A stretch of 58,127 nt of DNA from JAOBAU01 sp034667465 (GTDB lineage Bacteria; Acidobacteriota; Thermoanaerobaculia; Gp7-AA8). Below the pieces are notes generated by a model that saw only the letters and a list, made by a program, of their open reading frames with translations, ran no database searches and had not been told where the DNA came from. Shown here piece by piece: positions 1-7,361 of the stretch. Within the stretch, counting starts at the first letter, position 1. Every line of letters begins with the position of its first letter. The position numbers and the translations under genes were made by a program. The stretch lies in the NCBI GenBank assembly GCA_034667465.1, contig JAXDJV010000005.1, positions 1 to 58,127 of the forward strand, read 5' to 3'.

Positions 1-1109
1 ATGGTGAAGAGTCCGATGAAGCCGAGGATGTAGAGCATCGGCGTCGCCCACGACACGGATGCTTTGTAAAGCGTCGCCGTCCAGTTGAAGACTTTGATTG
101 CCGACGGCACCGCGACGAAGAAGCTGAGGAACGCGAAGATGAGCGCGGAGTAAACGGAGATACCGGCGACGAAGAGGTGATGCGCCCAGACGAGGAAGCC
201 GAGGAACGCAATGCCGAGCGACGAGAAGGCGACGAAGCGATAGCCGAAGATCTTCTTGCGCGTGAACGCGGCGACGACTTCGGACGCGACGCCCATCGCC
301 GGCAGAATCATGATGTAGACGGCCGGGTGCGAGTAGAACCAGAACATGTGCTGGTAGAGCACCGGATCGCCGCCGATGGCGGGATTGAAGATGCCGACGC
401 CGGTGAACTTCTCGAACATCAGCATCACCAGCGTGATGGCGAGGACCGGCGTCGCCAGCAGCATGACGACCGACGTCGCGTAAAGCGCCCAGACGAACAG
501 CGGCAGTCGATACCAGGTGAGTCCCGGCGCGCGCATGCGATGAATCGTGACGATGAAGTTCAGTCCAGTAAGGATCGACGAGAAGCCGGCGATGAAGCCG
601 GCGAACGTCACGCCGATGACGTGCGTGTTCGAGTACTGCGTGGAGAACGGCGTATAGAACGTCCAGCCGGTGTCGACGCCGCCGCTGATGATCACGTAGA
701 GACCGAACGCGGCCGCGATCATGTAGAGGTACCAGCTGAGCAGGTTGATCTTCGGGAAGGCGAAGTCTTTCGCGCCGAGCTGAATCGGCAGGATGAAGTT
801 GCCGAGGATCGCGGGGATGACCGGAATCAGGAAGAAGAAGACCATCACGATGCCGTGCAGCGTGAACATCTTGTTGTAGGTGTCGCTGGTGAGGAGATCA
901 CCTTCGGGCGTCAGCAGCTCGATCCGCATCATCACGGCGAAAGCGCCGCCGATCAGGAACATGACGGTGATGCTGATCAGATAGAGGATGGCGATGCGTT
1001 TGTGGTCCTTCGTGAGGAGCCACGACATCGCGCCGTACTCGTCGTTGATGTAATCACGCGAGCCTTCGGCGCCGGAGATGCGGACGTCGTGCAGCGTCAG
1101 TGAGCTCAT
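1..1109 (-). CDS. coxA: Cytochrome c oxidase subunit I (A2-type, caa3), C-terminus outside window
   Basis: Catalytic subunit of the terminal oxidase. It holds heme a, heme a3 and CuB in the inner membrane and reduces oxygen to water while pumping protons. The first 369 residues are visible and the rest lies beyond base 1. Reverse translation starts MSSLTLHDVRISG. Visible ligands are His85 (MFTLHG, heme a), His261 and Tyr265 in FYSHPAVY (CuB and the cross-linked Tyr), and His310/311 in WAHH (CuB). The YSHPAV motif replaces the GHPEV glutamate motif of A1 oxidases and marks the A2 class known from Rhodothermus caa3. The start overlaps coxB by ATGA. Family assignment is certain; class assignment rests on the motif. 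Confidence 0.97.
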   Translation of the reverse strand, partial: MSSLTLHDVRISGAEGSRDYINDEYGAMSWLLTKDHKRIAILYLISITVMFLIGGAFAVMMRIELLTPEGDLLTSDTYNKMFTLHGIVMVFFFLIPVIPAILGNFILPIQLGAKDFAFPKINLLSWYLYMIAAAFGLYVIISGGVDTGWTFYTPFSTQYSNTHVIGVTFAGFIAGFSSILTGLNFIVTIHRMRAPGLTWYRLPLFVWALYATSVVMLLATPVLAITLVMLMFEKFTGVGIFNPAIGGDPVLYQHMFWFYSHPAVYIMILPAMGVASEVVAAFTRKKIFGYRFVAFSSLGIAFLGFLVWAHHLFVAGISVYSALIFAFLSFFVAVPSAIKVFNWTATLYKASVSWATPMLYILGFIGLFT

Positions 1110-2176
1110 GGCTGGTTACCTTTGCTGGTGGTCGTGGTGGCGGCGGCGGGAGGCGTTTGCGGCGTCTGTCCCGCGCCCGGCGCGAGCGGCGATCCGGCGC
1201 TGGTCTGCTTCGACTGCTGCGATTCGACAGCGACCGTAGCCGGTTTCGACGCGCCCATCGACTTGACGAACGCGAGGAGCTTGAGCAGATCCTCTTCGTT
1301 CACCTGTCCCTGGAACGTCGGCATGATCGGCGCGAAGCCGCGCACGACTTTCGATTGCGGATTGAGGATCGATTCGCGGATGTAATTGTCGTCCGCTTTC
1401 ACCATCGAGTTGTCGGTGAGCGTGACGCTCGTGTTGTACAGCCCCGCCAGGACCGGACCGCGTCCGGTGGCGTCGTTCGTGTGGCAGGTGTTGCACGCGT
1501 ATTTCTGGAAAAGCTGCTCGCCCTGCGAGGCCATCGAGCCTTCACTGCCGCCGGCCAGCCAGCGCTGATAGTCGGTGTCTTTCATGACCTCGACCCAGCC
1601 GATCATTCCGGAGTGGAGCGTGCCGCAATACTCGGCGCAGAAGATGTGGTATCGCCCGACCTTGTTCGCTTCGAACCAGAGCGTCCGATAGCGGTTCGGC
1701 AACACGTCGGCCTTCGTCCGGAACGCCGGGAAGTAGAGGCTGTGAATCACATCTTCGGAAGCCATCGTGATCCGCACCGGCCGGTTCACCGGAACGTGCA
1801 GCGTGTTGATCTCGCGCTGTCCGGTCGGATGCTGGAACTTCCACATCCACTGGCGGCCGGTGGCGTAGACGTCGATGGCGTTATCCGGAACGCGGTTGAG
1901 ACGGAAGTAGACCCACGCGCCCCAGACGAACATCACCATGAAGATGATGAATGGAATGATGATCCAGGCCGCTTCGAGGAGCGCAGGCGGTTCCTGATCC
2001 TGGGCGAGCTGATTGTCGGGACGGCGGCGGTACTTGATCGCCAGGAAGATGATGAGAACGAAGATGAGGATCGAGACGGCGCCGCAGACGATGGTCAGAA
2101 ATGCGTAGAGCGCGTCGACCTGACCGGCCGTCGTCGAAGCCGCTTCGGGGAACAGCGGGAAGTCGGAGAGCATCAT
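1106..2176 (-). CDS. coxB: Cytochrome c oxidase subunit II with fused cytochrome c domain (caa3)
   Basis: Electron entry subunit of the oxidase, 356 residues. Two membrane hairpin segments (about 25-48 and 69-91) precede a periplasmic cupredoxin domain. CuA ligands are His145, Cys180, Glu182, Cys184, His188 and Met191 (CAEYCGTLHSGM). A fused cytochrome c domain follows with CNTCH at 228-232 and a likely axial Met285 (APIMPTF). The tail after about residue 305 is rich in Pro, Ala and Thr and looks disordered. The fusion makes this a caa3 enzyme that can accept electrons from alternative complex III directly or through its cytochromes. It overlaps sco (ATGA) upstream and coxA (ATGA) downstream. 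Confidence 0.97.
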   Translation of the reverse strand: MMLSDFPLFPEAASTTAGQVDALYAFLTIVCGAVSILIFVLIIFLAIKYRRRPDNQLAQDQEPPALLEAAWIIIPFIIFMVMFVWGAWVYFRLNRVPDNAIDVYATGRQWMWKFQHPTGQREINTLHVPVNRPVRITMASEDVIHSLYFPAFRTKADVLPNRYRTLWFEANKVGRYHIFCAEYCGTLHSGMIGWVEVMKDTDYQRWLAGGSEGSMASQGEQLFQKYACNTCHTNDATGRGPVLAGLYNTSVTLTDNSMVKADDNYIRESILNPQSKVVRGFAPIMPTFQGQVNEEDLLKLLAFVKSMGASKPATVAVESQQSKQTSAGSPLAPGAGQTPQTPPAAATTTTSKGNQP

Positions 2177-2955
2177 TTGTCAGTCAATCCCGAACGCTCG
2201 CGACGGATCATGATGAAGATGAAACCGCCGAGGCTGAGCACCGTGGCGATGCCGCCGGCGCGCACGAAGTTCATGGCGCTGCGGCTGTACTTTCCGGTCG
2301 CGGGGTCGTAGTGATAGCAGAGAAGCAGAATCTGGTCGGTCGGCGTGCCGATTTTGCCGGCTGACGCTTCGACGAGACCGAGGCGCAGATCGCGCGGGTG
2401 ATATTCGAAGCCGTAGAAGTAACGCGAGACGCGGCCGGTCGGCGTCAGCACCATGATCGCGGCGTTGTGCGCGAACTGATCGACCTTCGGGTCGTACGCG
2501 TATTTGAATCCGACCGATGCGGTGAGCGCTTTGATCGCCGATTCATGTGCGGTGAGGAAGTGCCAGCCGTTCGCGGCGCCGAAGCGTCCGTAGCGTTTGA
2601 CGTATTTGTCTTTCTTCTCAGCAGCGGCGGTCGGCGTGTCGCGCGGGTCGATGGAGACCGTGATGACGTCGAACTCTTTGCCGATGTCGAACTTCAGCTC
2701 CGTCAGCGCGGACGTTTCCCCTTCCATGACCATGCTGCAGAGCATCGGGCAGCGGTAGTACATGAAGTTGAGGAGGACCGGTTTGCCGCGGAAGAGATCG
2801 CGCAAACGGACGACTTCGCCCTGCTCGTTGCGCATCATCAGATCGAGCGGAATCTGCGCGTCGAGTTTCTGATCGATGCCGACGACGCCGGGAAGTTCCG
2901 GCGCGGCGGAGGAGTCGGCGAAGGCACTGGAGGCGACGAGGAGCAGGAGTGTCAT
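2173..2955 (-). CDS. sco: SCO1/SenC copper chaperone for CuA assembly
   Basis: Thioredoxin-fold copper chaperone that loads CuA of CoxB, 260 residues from the ATG at 2955. Metal ligands are visible as Cys69 and Cys73 (RCPMLC) and His163 (DQFAHNAA). A signal peptide (MTLLLLVASSAFA) starts the protein and a transmembrane segment at about 232-250 followed by Arg/Lys closes it, so the domain is held at the C-terminus rather than by the usual N-terminal anchor. The ATG is the ATGAC end of a repeat element. The same frame is open upstream to a GTG at 3069 that overlaps the preceding stop (GTGA), so a form 38 residues longer is possible. Function is certain; start is uncertain. Confidence 0.93.
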   Translation of the reverse strand: MTLLLLVASSAFADSSAAPELPGVVGIDQKLDAQIPLDLMMRNEQGEVVRLRDLFRGKPVLLNFMYYRCPMLCSMVMEGETSALTELKFDIGKEFDVITVSIDPRDTPTAAAEKKDKYVKRYGRFGAANGWHFLTAHESAIKALTASVGFKYAYDPKVDQFAHNAAIMVLTPTGRVSRYFYGFEYHPRDLRLGLVEASAGKIGTPTDQILLLCYHYDPATGKYSRSAMNFVRAGGIATVLSLGGFIFIMIRRERSGLTDK

Positions 2956-3051
2956 CCCGAGCGTCGCGAGGGATCCGGCTGGGCGGAGCGAACAAAGGGA
3001 ACGCGGGCGCGCACCGCCCGCCCGGATCCTTCGCTGAACGCTCAGGATGAC
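2951..3051 (-). repeat. GTCATCC-type inverted repeat, copy 1
   Basis: Imperfect palindrome of about 100 bp. Its left arm begins GTCATCCCGAGCG and continues to GGATCC. Its right arm runs from GGATCC to CTCAGGATGAC, and the centre differs between copies. It lies between the 151-residue membrane protein and sco and supplies the ATG at 2955. In the sco frame it contains no stop codon. Confidence 0.9.
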
Positions 3052-3065
3052 AGTGGCGGTGCGCG

Positions 3066-3521
3066 TCACGGCTGCGCTCCTGTTACCGGCAATCCGCGCT
3101 GCAGGACGAGCTGTTTGGCGACGTCGATCGGCAGGCGAACGGTTCCCTTCTGCTGATCGATCCACGCCGGCTGCGTCTGCGCTTCGTGTTCGGCGCGGCG
3201 CATCTCTTCGAGATCGACGACCGGCGTCTTCGTGTACGGAGCGTCGGTCTTCGACGAGAACGGCTGCAGGCGTGGAGAGTTCGTGCCGGGAACGGCCATG
3301 CTCTCCGGCACTTTCATCGACGTCAGCGCCGGCTTGTTCTGCCCTTTCGCGATATTCACGAATCCTTTGAACAACAGCCAGAGGAGGAGATGCGTGACGA
3401 CCGCGAAGATGACGAAGATGATGACCGCCCACATGAGCGCGCGGACGTTGACGTCGCTCTTTTCGTGATGCGTCTCCGGGTTGAAGATCGCATCGTCGTC
3501 GTACGGAAGATGCTCAGGCAT
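3066..3521 (-). CDS. Single-pass membrane protein of the ACIII-oxidase cluster
   Basis: A 151-residue protein with no enzyme motif I recognise. The N-terminal 27 residues are acidic and His-containing (DDDAIFNPETHHEKSD). One transmembrane segment covers about 29-51 and a hydrophilic tail of about 100 residues follows, probably periplasmic. It overlaps the end of actF by 8 bases and is followed by sco and cox genes, so it is transcribed with the respiratory complex. The position suggests an accessory subunit of alternative complex III or an assembly factor for the ACIII-caa3 supercomplex. That is inference from context only. Confidence 0.75.
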   Translation of the reverse strand: MPEHLPYDDDAIFNPETHHEKSDVNVRALMWAVIIFVIFAVVTHLLLWLLFKGFVNIAKGQNKPALTSMKVPESMAVPGTNSPRLQPFSSKTDAPYTKTPVVDLEEMRRAEHEAQTQPAWIDQQKGTVRLPIDVAKQLVLQRGLPVTGAQP

Positions 3522-4716
3522 TGATCTTCACCGCCCCTTCCCGAATCGCTTCCTCGACCCACGTCTCGTGGACCGGAATGATCGTCTGCCCCTTCAGCTG
3601 GCGGATGAATTCGAACATCCAGATTCCGCCGATGGCGACGAGCGTCGTGAAGTTCATCCAGTGGTAGTGGAAGTGCTCGCCGTACCACGAAGGAGCGACG
3701 AGCCAGTAGATCGCGATGTAACGCATCACGAGGATGATTACCGCGACGGCGCCGATGGTGCGCGGGTTGTCTTTGATGGAACGCATCAGCAGCATGAAGA
3801 ACGGCAGAAAGAAGTGGAAGATCACGATCAGCGACGCGAACACGCCCCACGTTCCGTGCGAGCGGATGAGGTAGTGCGGGATCTCTTCCTTCAGGTTCGC
3901 GTACCAGATCAGCAGGAACTCGGAGAAGGTCGTGTACGCATAGAGCATCACGAACGCGAGCATCAAATTGCCGAGATCGCGAAGATGCGACGGCTTGAGG
4001 ATGCCGCGCATGGCCGGCGTCGGCGCGAGGCGCGACAGGAAGAACGTCACGAAGACGAACGCCGACAAACCGCAGCCGACGAGGATGATCAGCGGATACA
4101 TCGTCGAGGTCCACCGCGGCTCGAGCGACATCATCCAGTCGATCGACGAGAAGCTGACCGTCAGCACGATCATCAGCAGCCCGGAGGCGGCCCACTTGCG
4201 ACGCTGCAGATCGGTTTCCGGCGCCCGGTCTTCATAGAACTTCAGAGACAGCACGCGCACGCGCCACGCCCAGAGACACCAGATGAGGAAGTAACCGACG
4301 GCGAAGATGATGAAGCGCTGCGGATTGAGCCACGCGACCTTCAGCTTCAGGGTCGGATCGTGACGGACGAGCTCCGCATCCATCCACGGATAGAGGTACT
4401 TCATCCCGAGGATAACCGGAATGAAAAGGAGTCCGATCATCCAGAGCGAGCGCGAAGCGGCGCCGAGCGGACGACGGATCATCAATCCCCATTCGCCGCC
4501 GGTGACGTACTGCAGACAAAGGACGGCGAGCGATCCGAGTGCGATCGCCCACCAGAAGAGAAAGCTCGGCAGATACGCGCGGTAAAACTCCTGCGGGCCA
4601 GCCATAAAGAAGCCGGCGACGCTGATAGCGCCGAAGATGATGCCGACGATGAGGGCCGGCATCTGGAAACGGCCGATGCCGGTGGCCGCGGCGCGCGTGG
4701 ATGCGTCAGGCGTCAT
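3514..4716 (-). CDS. actF: Alternative complex III subunit ActF (NrfD-like quinol-binding membrane protein)
   Basis: Integral membrane subunit of the quinol:cytochrome c oxidoreductase, 400 residues with about ten hydrophobic segments. It is homologous in plan to ActC and contributes to the membrane core. Recognisable stretches include FFLSRLAPTPAMR, TTFSEFLLIWYANL and SWYGEHFHYHW. The ATG at 4716 overlaps the actE stop (ATGA) and is preceded by a strong purine tract (GGGGGAAAGCG), which decides the start against a much longer upstream frame. It follows actE and precedes the 151-residue membrane protein. Confidence 0.95.
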   Translation of the reverse strand: MTPDASTRAAATGIGRFQMPALIVGIIFGAISVAGFFMAGPQEFYRAYLPSFLFWWAIALGSLAVLCLQYVTGGEWGLMIRRPLGAASRSLWMIGLLFIPVILGMKYLYPWMDAELVRHDPTLKLKVAWLNPQRFIIFAVGYFLIWCLWAWRVRVLSLKFYEDRAPETDLQRRKWAASGLLMIVLTVSFSSIDWMMSLEPRWTSTMYPLIILVGCGLSAFVFVTFFLSRLAPTPAMRGILKPSHLRDLGNLMLAFVMLYAYTTFSEFLLIWYANLKEEIPHYLIRSHGTWGVFASLIVIFHFFLPFFMLLMRSIKDNPRTIGAVAVIILVMRYIAIYWLVAPSWYGEHFHYHWMNFTTLVAIGGIWMFEFIRQLKGQTIIPVHETWVEEAIREGAVKINA

Positions 4717-5288
4717 CGCTTTCCCCCGGTCGCCGGCGTCGTTGTATCGAGCTTCGCGCGAAGCTCCGGAGTGAGGTCGTTGATCGTGCCGTTCTGGCTG
4801 AGCTGCAGCGCGCGGATGTACGCGACGATCGGCCAGCGATCCTCGGCCGGCACCTGCGGAGCATACGGCGGCATGGCGCCGAATCCATTGGTCATGACGT
4901 CGAAGAAATGTCCTGTCTTTGCGTTGCGAAGCGCTTCGGTGTGGAACGACGGCGGGCGGCGATAGCCGCGCGACGGAATCATTCCGTTGCCGTCGCCGAG
5001 GCGGCCGTGGCATTCGGAACAGTAGATGTTGAAGCGTTCCTGTCCGCGGTTCATCAGGTCGGCGGTGATCGGGAACGGATAGCCGTCGCCGTCCTGTCCG
5101 CCGACTTTTCCGGTGACGAGGAAGCTGTCGATGGGTGCCTGTCCGCGCGCCACCGTGCCGGCGATGCGCGGCCGCGAAGCCATGCCGTCGGGAAAGAAGT
5201 TGCTCTCTTCGAGCGGATCGTAACGCGGCTGATTGGCCATCTTCTGGCGGCAGCCGGCGAGCGCGATCAACAGGAGCAGCGATGTCAT
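4713..5288 (-). CDS. actE: Alternative complex III subunit ActE (monoheme cytochrome c lipoprotein)
   Basis: Periplasmic c-type cytochrome of alternative complex III that passes electrons on towards the oxidase. From ATG 5288 it has 191 residues, with a short lipoprotein signal ending LIALAGC (Cys13 lipidated), CSECH at 90-94 and a candidate axial Met in GFGAMPPYA. The signal has no positive charge before its hydrophobic core when started at 5288. The frame is open upstream through a whole repeat element to an ATG at 5399 inside actD, which would add Arg-rich residues (RPRRSLATLG). Either start is possible. It overlaps actF by ATGA. Confidence 0.93.
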   Translation of the reverse strand: MTSLLLLIALAGCRQKMANQPRYDPLEESNFFPDGMASRPRIAGTVARGQAPIDSFLVTGKVGGQDGDGYPFPITADLMNRGQERFNIYCSECHGRLGDGNGMIPSRGYRRPPSFHTEALRNAKTGHFFDVMTNGFGAMPPYAPQVPAEDRWPIVAYIRALQLSQNGTINDLTPELRAKLDTTTPATGGKR

Positions 5289-5378
5289 CCCGAGCGTCGC
5301 GAGAGATCTGCGCGGACGGGGCGGCGATGCAGCTGCGCGCGCCGCCCGCCCGGATCCCTCGCTGACGCTCGGGATGAC
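5284..5378 (-). repeat. GTCATCC-type inverted repeat, copy 2
   Basis: Second copy of the roughly 100-bp element, with both arms of the CCCGAG type (GTCATCCCGAG at one end, CTCGGGATGAC at the other) and internal GATC/GGATCC boundaries. It sits between the actD stop (5386) and the actE signal peptide and supplies the ATG at 5288. Confidence 0.9.
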
Positions 5379-5385
5379 AGCGCGA

Positions 5386-5934
5386 TTACCACGGTACATC
5401 GGTCACCTCGCGGGGCTTGAGCGATTCGAGGAAGGTGGCGACTTCGTCGATGTCGAACTTCGGATCGCGCGCCTGAATGACGAGAAAGAATTTGTCGCGC
5501 GACGCCTGGTCGAATCGCTTCACGTTGAAGACAGGGTGATACGGCATCGGCAGTCCGTTCAGTCCGAGCATGCCGAAGACGGCGGCGAACGCGCCGAGAA
5601 GAATCGTGCATTCGAACGTGATCGGAATCCAGGCCGGCCACGAGTTGAACGGCTTGCCGCCGATGTTGAGCGGATACGAGATGACGTTCGCGTACCAGCA
5701 CATGAAGAAGCCGCCGAGGCCTCCGAGCACGCCGCCGCCGAGCACGATCAGCGGGAGTTTCGTCGAATGGAATCCGACCGCTTCCGCCAGTCCGTGAATC
5801 GGGAACGGCGAGTAGGCATCCATCTCTTTGTAGCCGCGATGATTCGCAGCGGTCGCGGCGTCGAGCAGTTCCTGCGCGCTGGCGAATTCGGCGATCACGC
5901 CGTACAGGCCGATCTTTGGTTTGCCGATACCCAT
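5386..5934 (-). CDS. actD: Alternative complex III subunit ActD (DUF3341)
   Basis: Membrane subunit of alternative complex III, 182 residues. The N-terminus (MGIGKPKIGLYGVIAEF) and the segment GYKEMDAYSPFPIHG are typical of the DUF3341/ActD family. Two transmembrane helices lie at about 59-82 and 101-125 with a short loop between (YANVISYPLNIGGKPFNSWP). It carries no cofactor motif, as expected for ActD, and is thought to help hold ActC and the peripheral subunits. It starts 2 bases after actC ends and is followed by a repeat and actE. Confidence 0.95.
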   Translation of the reverse strand: MGIGKPKIGLYGVIAEFASAQELLDAATAANHRGYKEMDAYSPFPIHGLAEAVGFHSTKLPLIVLGGGVLGGLGGFFMCWYANVISYPLNIGGKPFNSWPAWIPITFECTILLGAFAAVFGMLGLNGLPMPYHPVFNVKRFDQASRDKFFLVIQARDPKFDIDEVATFLESLKPREVTDVPW

Positions 5935-5936
5935 CG

Positions 5937-7361
5937 TCAGTGCTCCTCGCCGTGCGCATGCGCCTCAGGCAGCAGCGTGCGCATTTCGAAAATGGAGATC
6001 ATCGGCAGGAACCGGATGAAGAGGAACAGCAGGAACAGGAAGAGTCCCATCGAGCCGATGAACATCGACCAGTCCCACGGCGAGCCGTGGTACATGCCCC
6101 ACGACGACGGCAGGAAGTCGCGGTGCAGAGAAGCGGGGATGATCACGAAACGCTCCAGCCACATGCCGACGTTGACGAACATCGCCGTGATGAAGAGGAA
6201 CGCGGTGCTGGTGCGGAAGCGCTTGAACCACATCATCTGCGGTGCGAGTCCGTTGCAGACGATGAGCGCGACGTACATCTTCCAGTACGGGCCGAAGATG
6301 CGGTTGTGCACCATGAAGCGCTCGAAGACGTTGCCGCTGTACCAGCCGAGGAAGAGCTCCATCAGATACGAGTAGAAGACGATCATCCCGGTGGCGAGCA
6401 TGATCTTCCCCATGTTCTCGAGATGCTTCATGGTGATGAAGTCTTCGAGCTTGAGGAACTTTCTCGCGGGGATCGCCAGCGTGAGCACCATCGCGAATCC
6501 GGCGAAGACGGCGCCGGCGACGAAGTACGGCGGAAAGAAGGTCGCGTGCCAGCCGGGGATCTGCGCGACCGCGAAGTCGAACGAGACGATGGTGTGCACC
6601 GAAAGGACGAGCGGCGTCGAGAGTCCCGCCAGCAGCAGGTACGCGGTTTCGTAGCGATACCAGTGCTTCGCGGAACCGCGCCAGCCGAGCGCGCCCATGC
6701 CGTAGATCTTGCGCGCGACGACGTTCGTGGCGCGATCGCGCAGCGTGGCGAGATCGGGAATCAGTCCGACATACCAGAAGAGCGCCGAGACGGTTGCGTA
6801 CGTCGAGACCGCGAAGACGTCCCACATCAGCGGGCTGCGGAACTGCGGCCACAGCGTCATCGTGTTCGGGTACGGGAAGAGCCAGAAGTCGTACCACGGA
6901 CGCCCGGTGTGCAGCGCCGGGTACAGTCCGGCCGCGGCGACGGCGAAGAGCGTCATCGCTTCGGCGAAGCGATTGATCGACGTGCGCCACTCCTGGCGAA
7001 GCAGGAGCAGGATCGCGGAGATCAGCGTGCCGGCGTGGCCGATGCCGATCCACCAGACGAAGTTGATGATGTCCATGCCCCATCCGACCGGATGGTTGAT
7101 GCCCCAGATGCCGACGCCGACGAAGACGAGCTTGCCGATCGTCGCGGTGAGGACCGAAATGAGAATCAGCGAAATGCCGAATCCGACATACCAGCCGATC
7201 GGCGTCCGCTTGCGAAGAACGATCGTCGAAATGTGATCGGTGATCGAGGCGTACGAGTGTCCCGGCTCGATGGTCGGCGCCGGGAGATAGCGTTCCGGCA
7301 CGCGCACTTCCTGCGTGACCGGGCGTATCTCGTGGACAGGGGTTTCGTCTTTCTGAGCCAT
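5937..7361 (-). CDS. actC: Alternative complex III subunit ActC (NrfD-like quinol oxidation subunit)
   Basis: Polytopic NrfD/PsrC-family membrane protein, 474 residues from the ATG at 7361, which forms a TAATG overlap with the actB stop. In alternative complex III this subunit carries the quinol oxidation site close to the iron-sulfur clusters of ActB. Family-typical stretches are FVWWIGIGHAGTLISA, RPWYDFWLFPYPN and HRDFLPSSWGMYHGSPWDW. About ten transmembrane segments are predicted by eye. The C-terminus is His/Glu-rich (EAHAHGEEH). A longer upstream frame exists but lies entirely within actB. Confidence 0.96.
   Translation of the reverse strand: MAQKDETPVHEIRPVTQEVRVPERYLPAPTIEPGHSYASITDHISTIVLRKRTPIGWYVGFGISLILISVLTATIGKLVFVGVGIWGINHPVGWGMDIINFVWWIGIGHAGTLISAILLLLRQEWRTSINRFAEAMTLFAVAAAGLYPALHTGRPWYDFWLFPYPNTMTLWPQFRSPLMWDVFAVSTYATVSALFWYVGLIPDLATLRDRATNVVARKIYGMGALGWRGSAKHWYRYETAYLLLAGLSTPLVLSVHTIVSFDFAVAQIPGWHATFFPPYFVAGAVFAGFAMVLTLAIPARKFLKLEDFITMKHLENMGKIMLATGMIVFYSYLMELFLGWYSGNVFERFMVHNRIFGPYWKMYVALIVCNGLAPQMMWFKRFRTSTAFLFITAMFVNVGMWLERFVIIPASLHRDFLPSSWGMYHGSPWDWSMFIGSMGLFLFLLFLFIRFLPMISIFEMRTLLPEAHAHGEEH

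Noticed and set aside
177..2311. Long plus-strand reading frames opposite coxA and coxB
   Set aside because: They are mirror frames of GC-rich genes. Their translations are Arg/Asp/Glu-rich with no domain, while the minus strand encodes complete oxidase subunits.
5260..5386. AGCGCGAT at 5260-5267 and 5379-5386 as target-site duplication of repeat copy 2
   Set aside because: The two sites are placed unevenly (16 bases and 0 bases from the element) and this 8-mer is common in such sequence.
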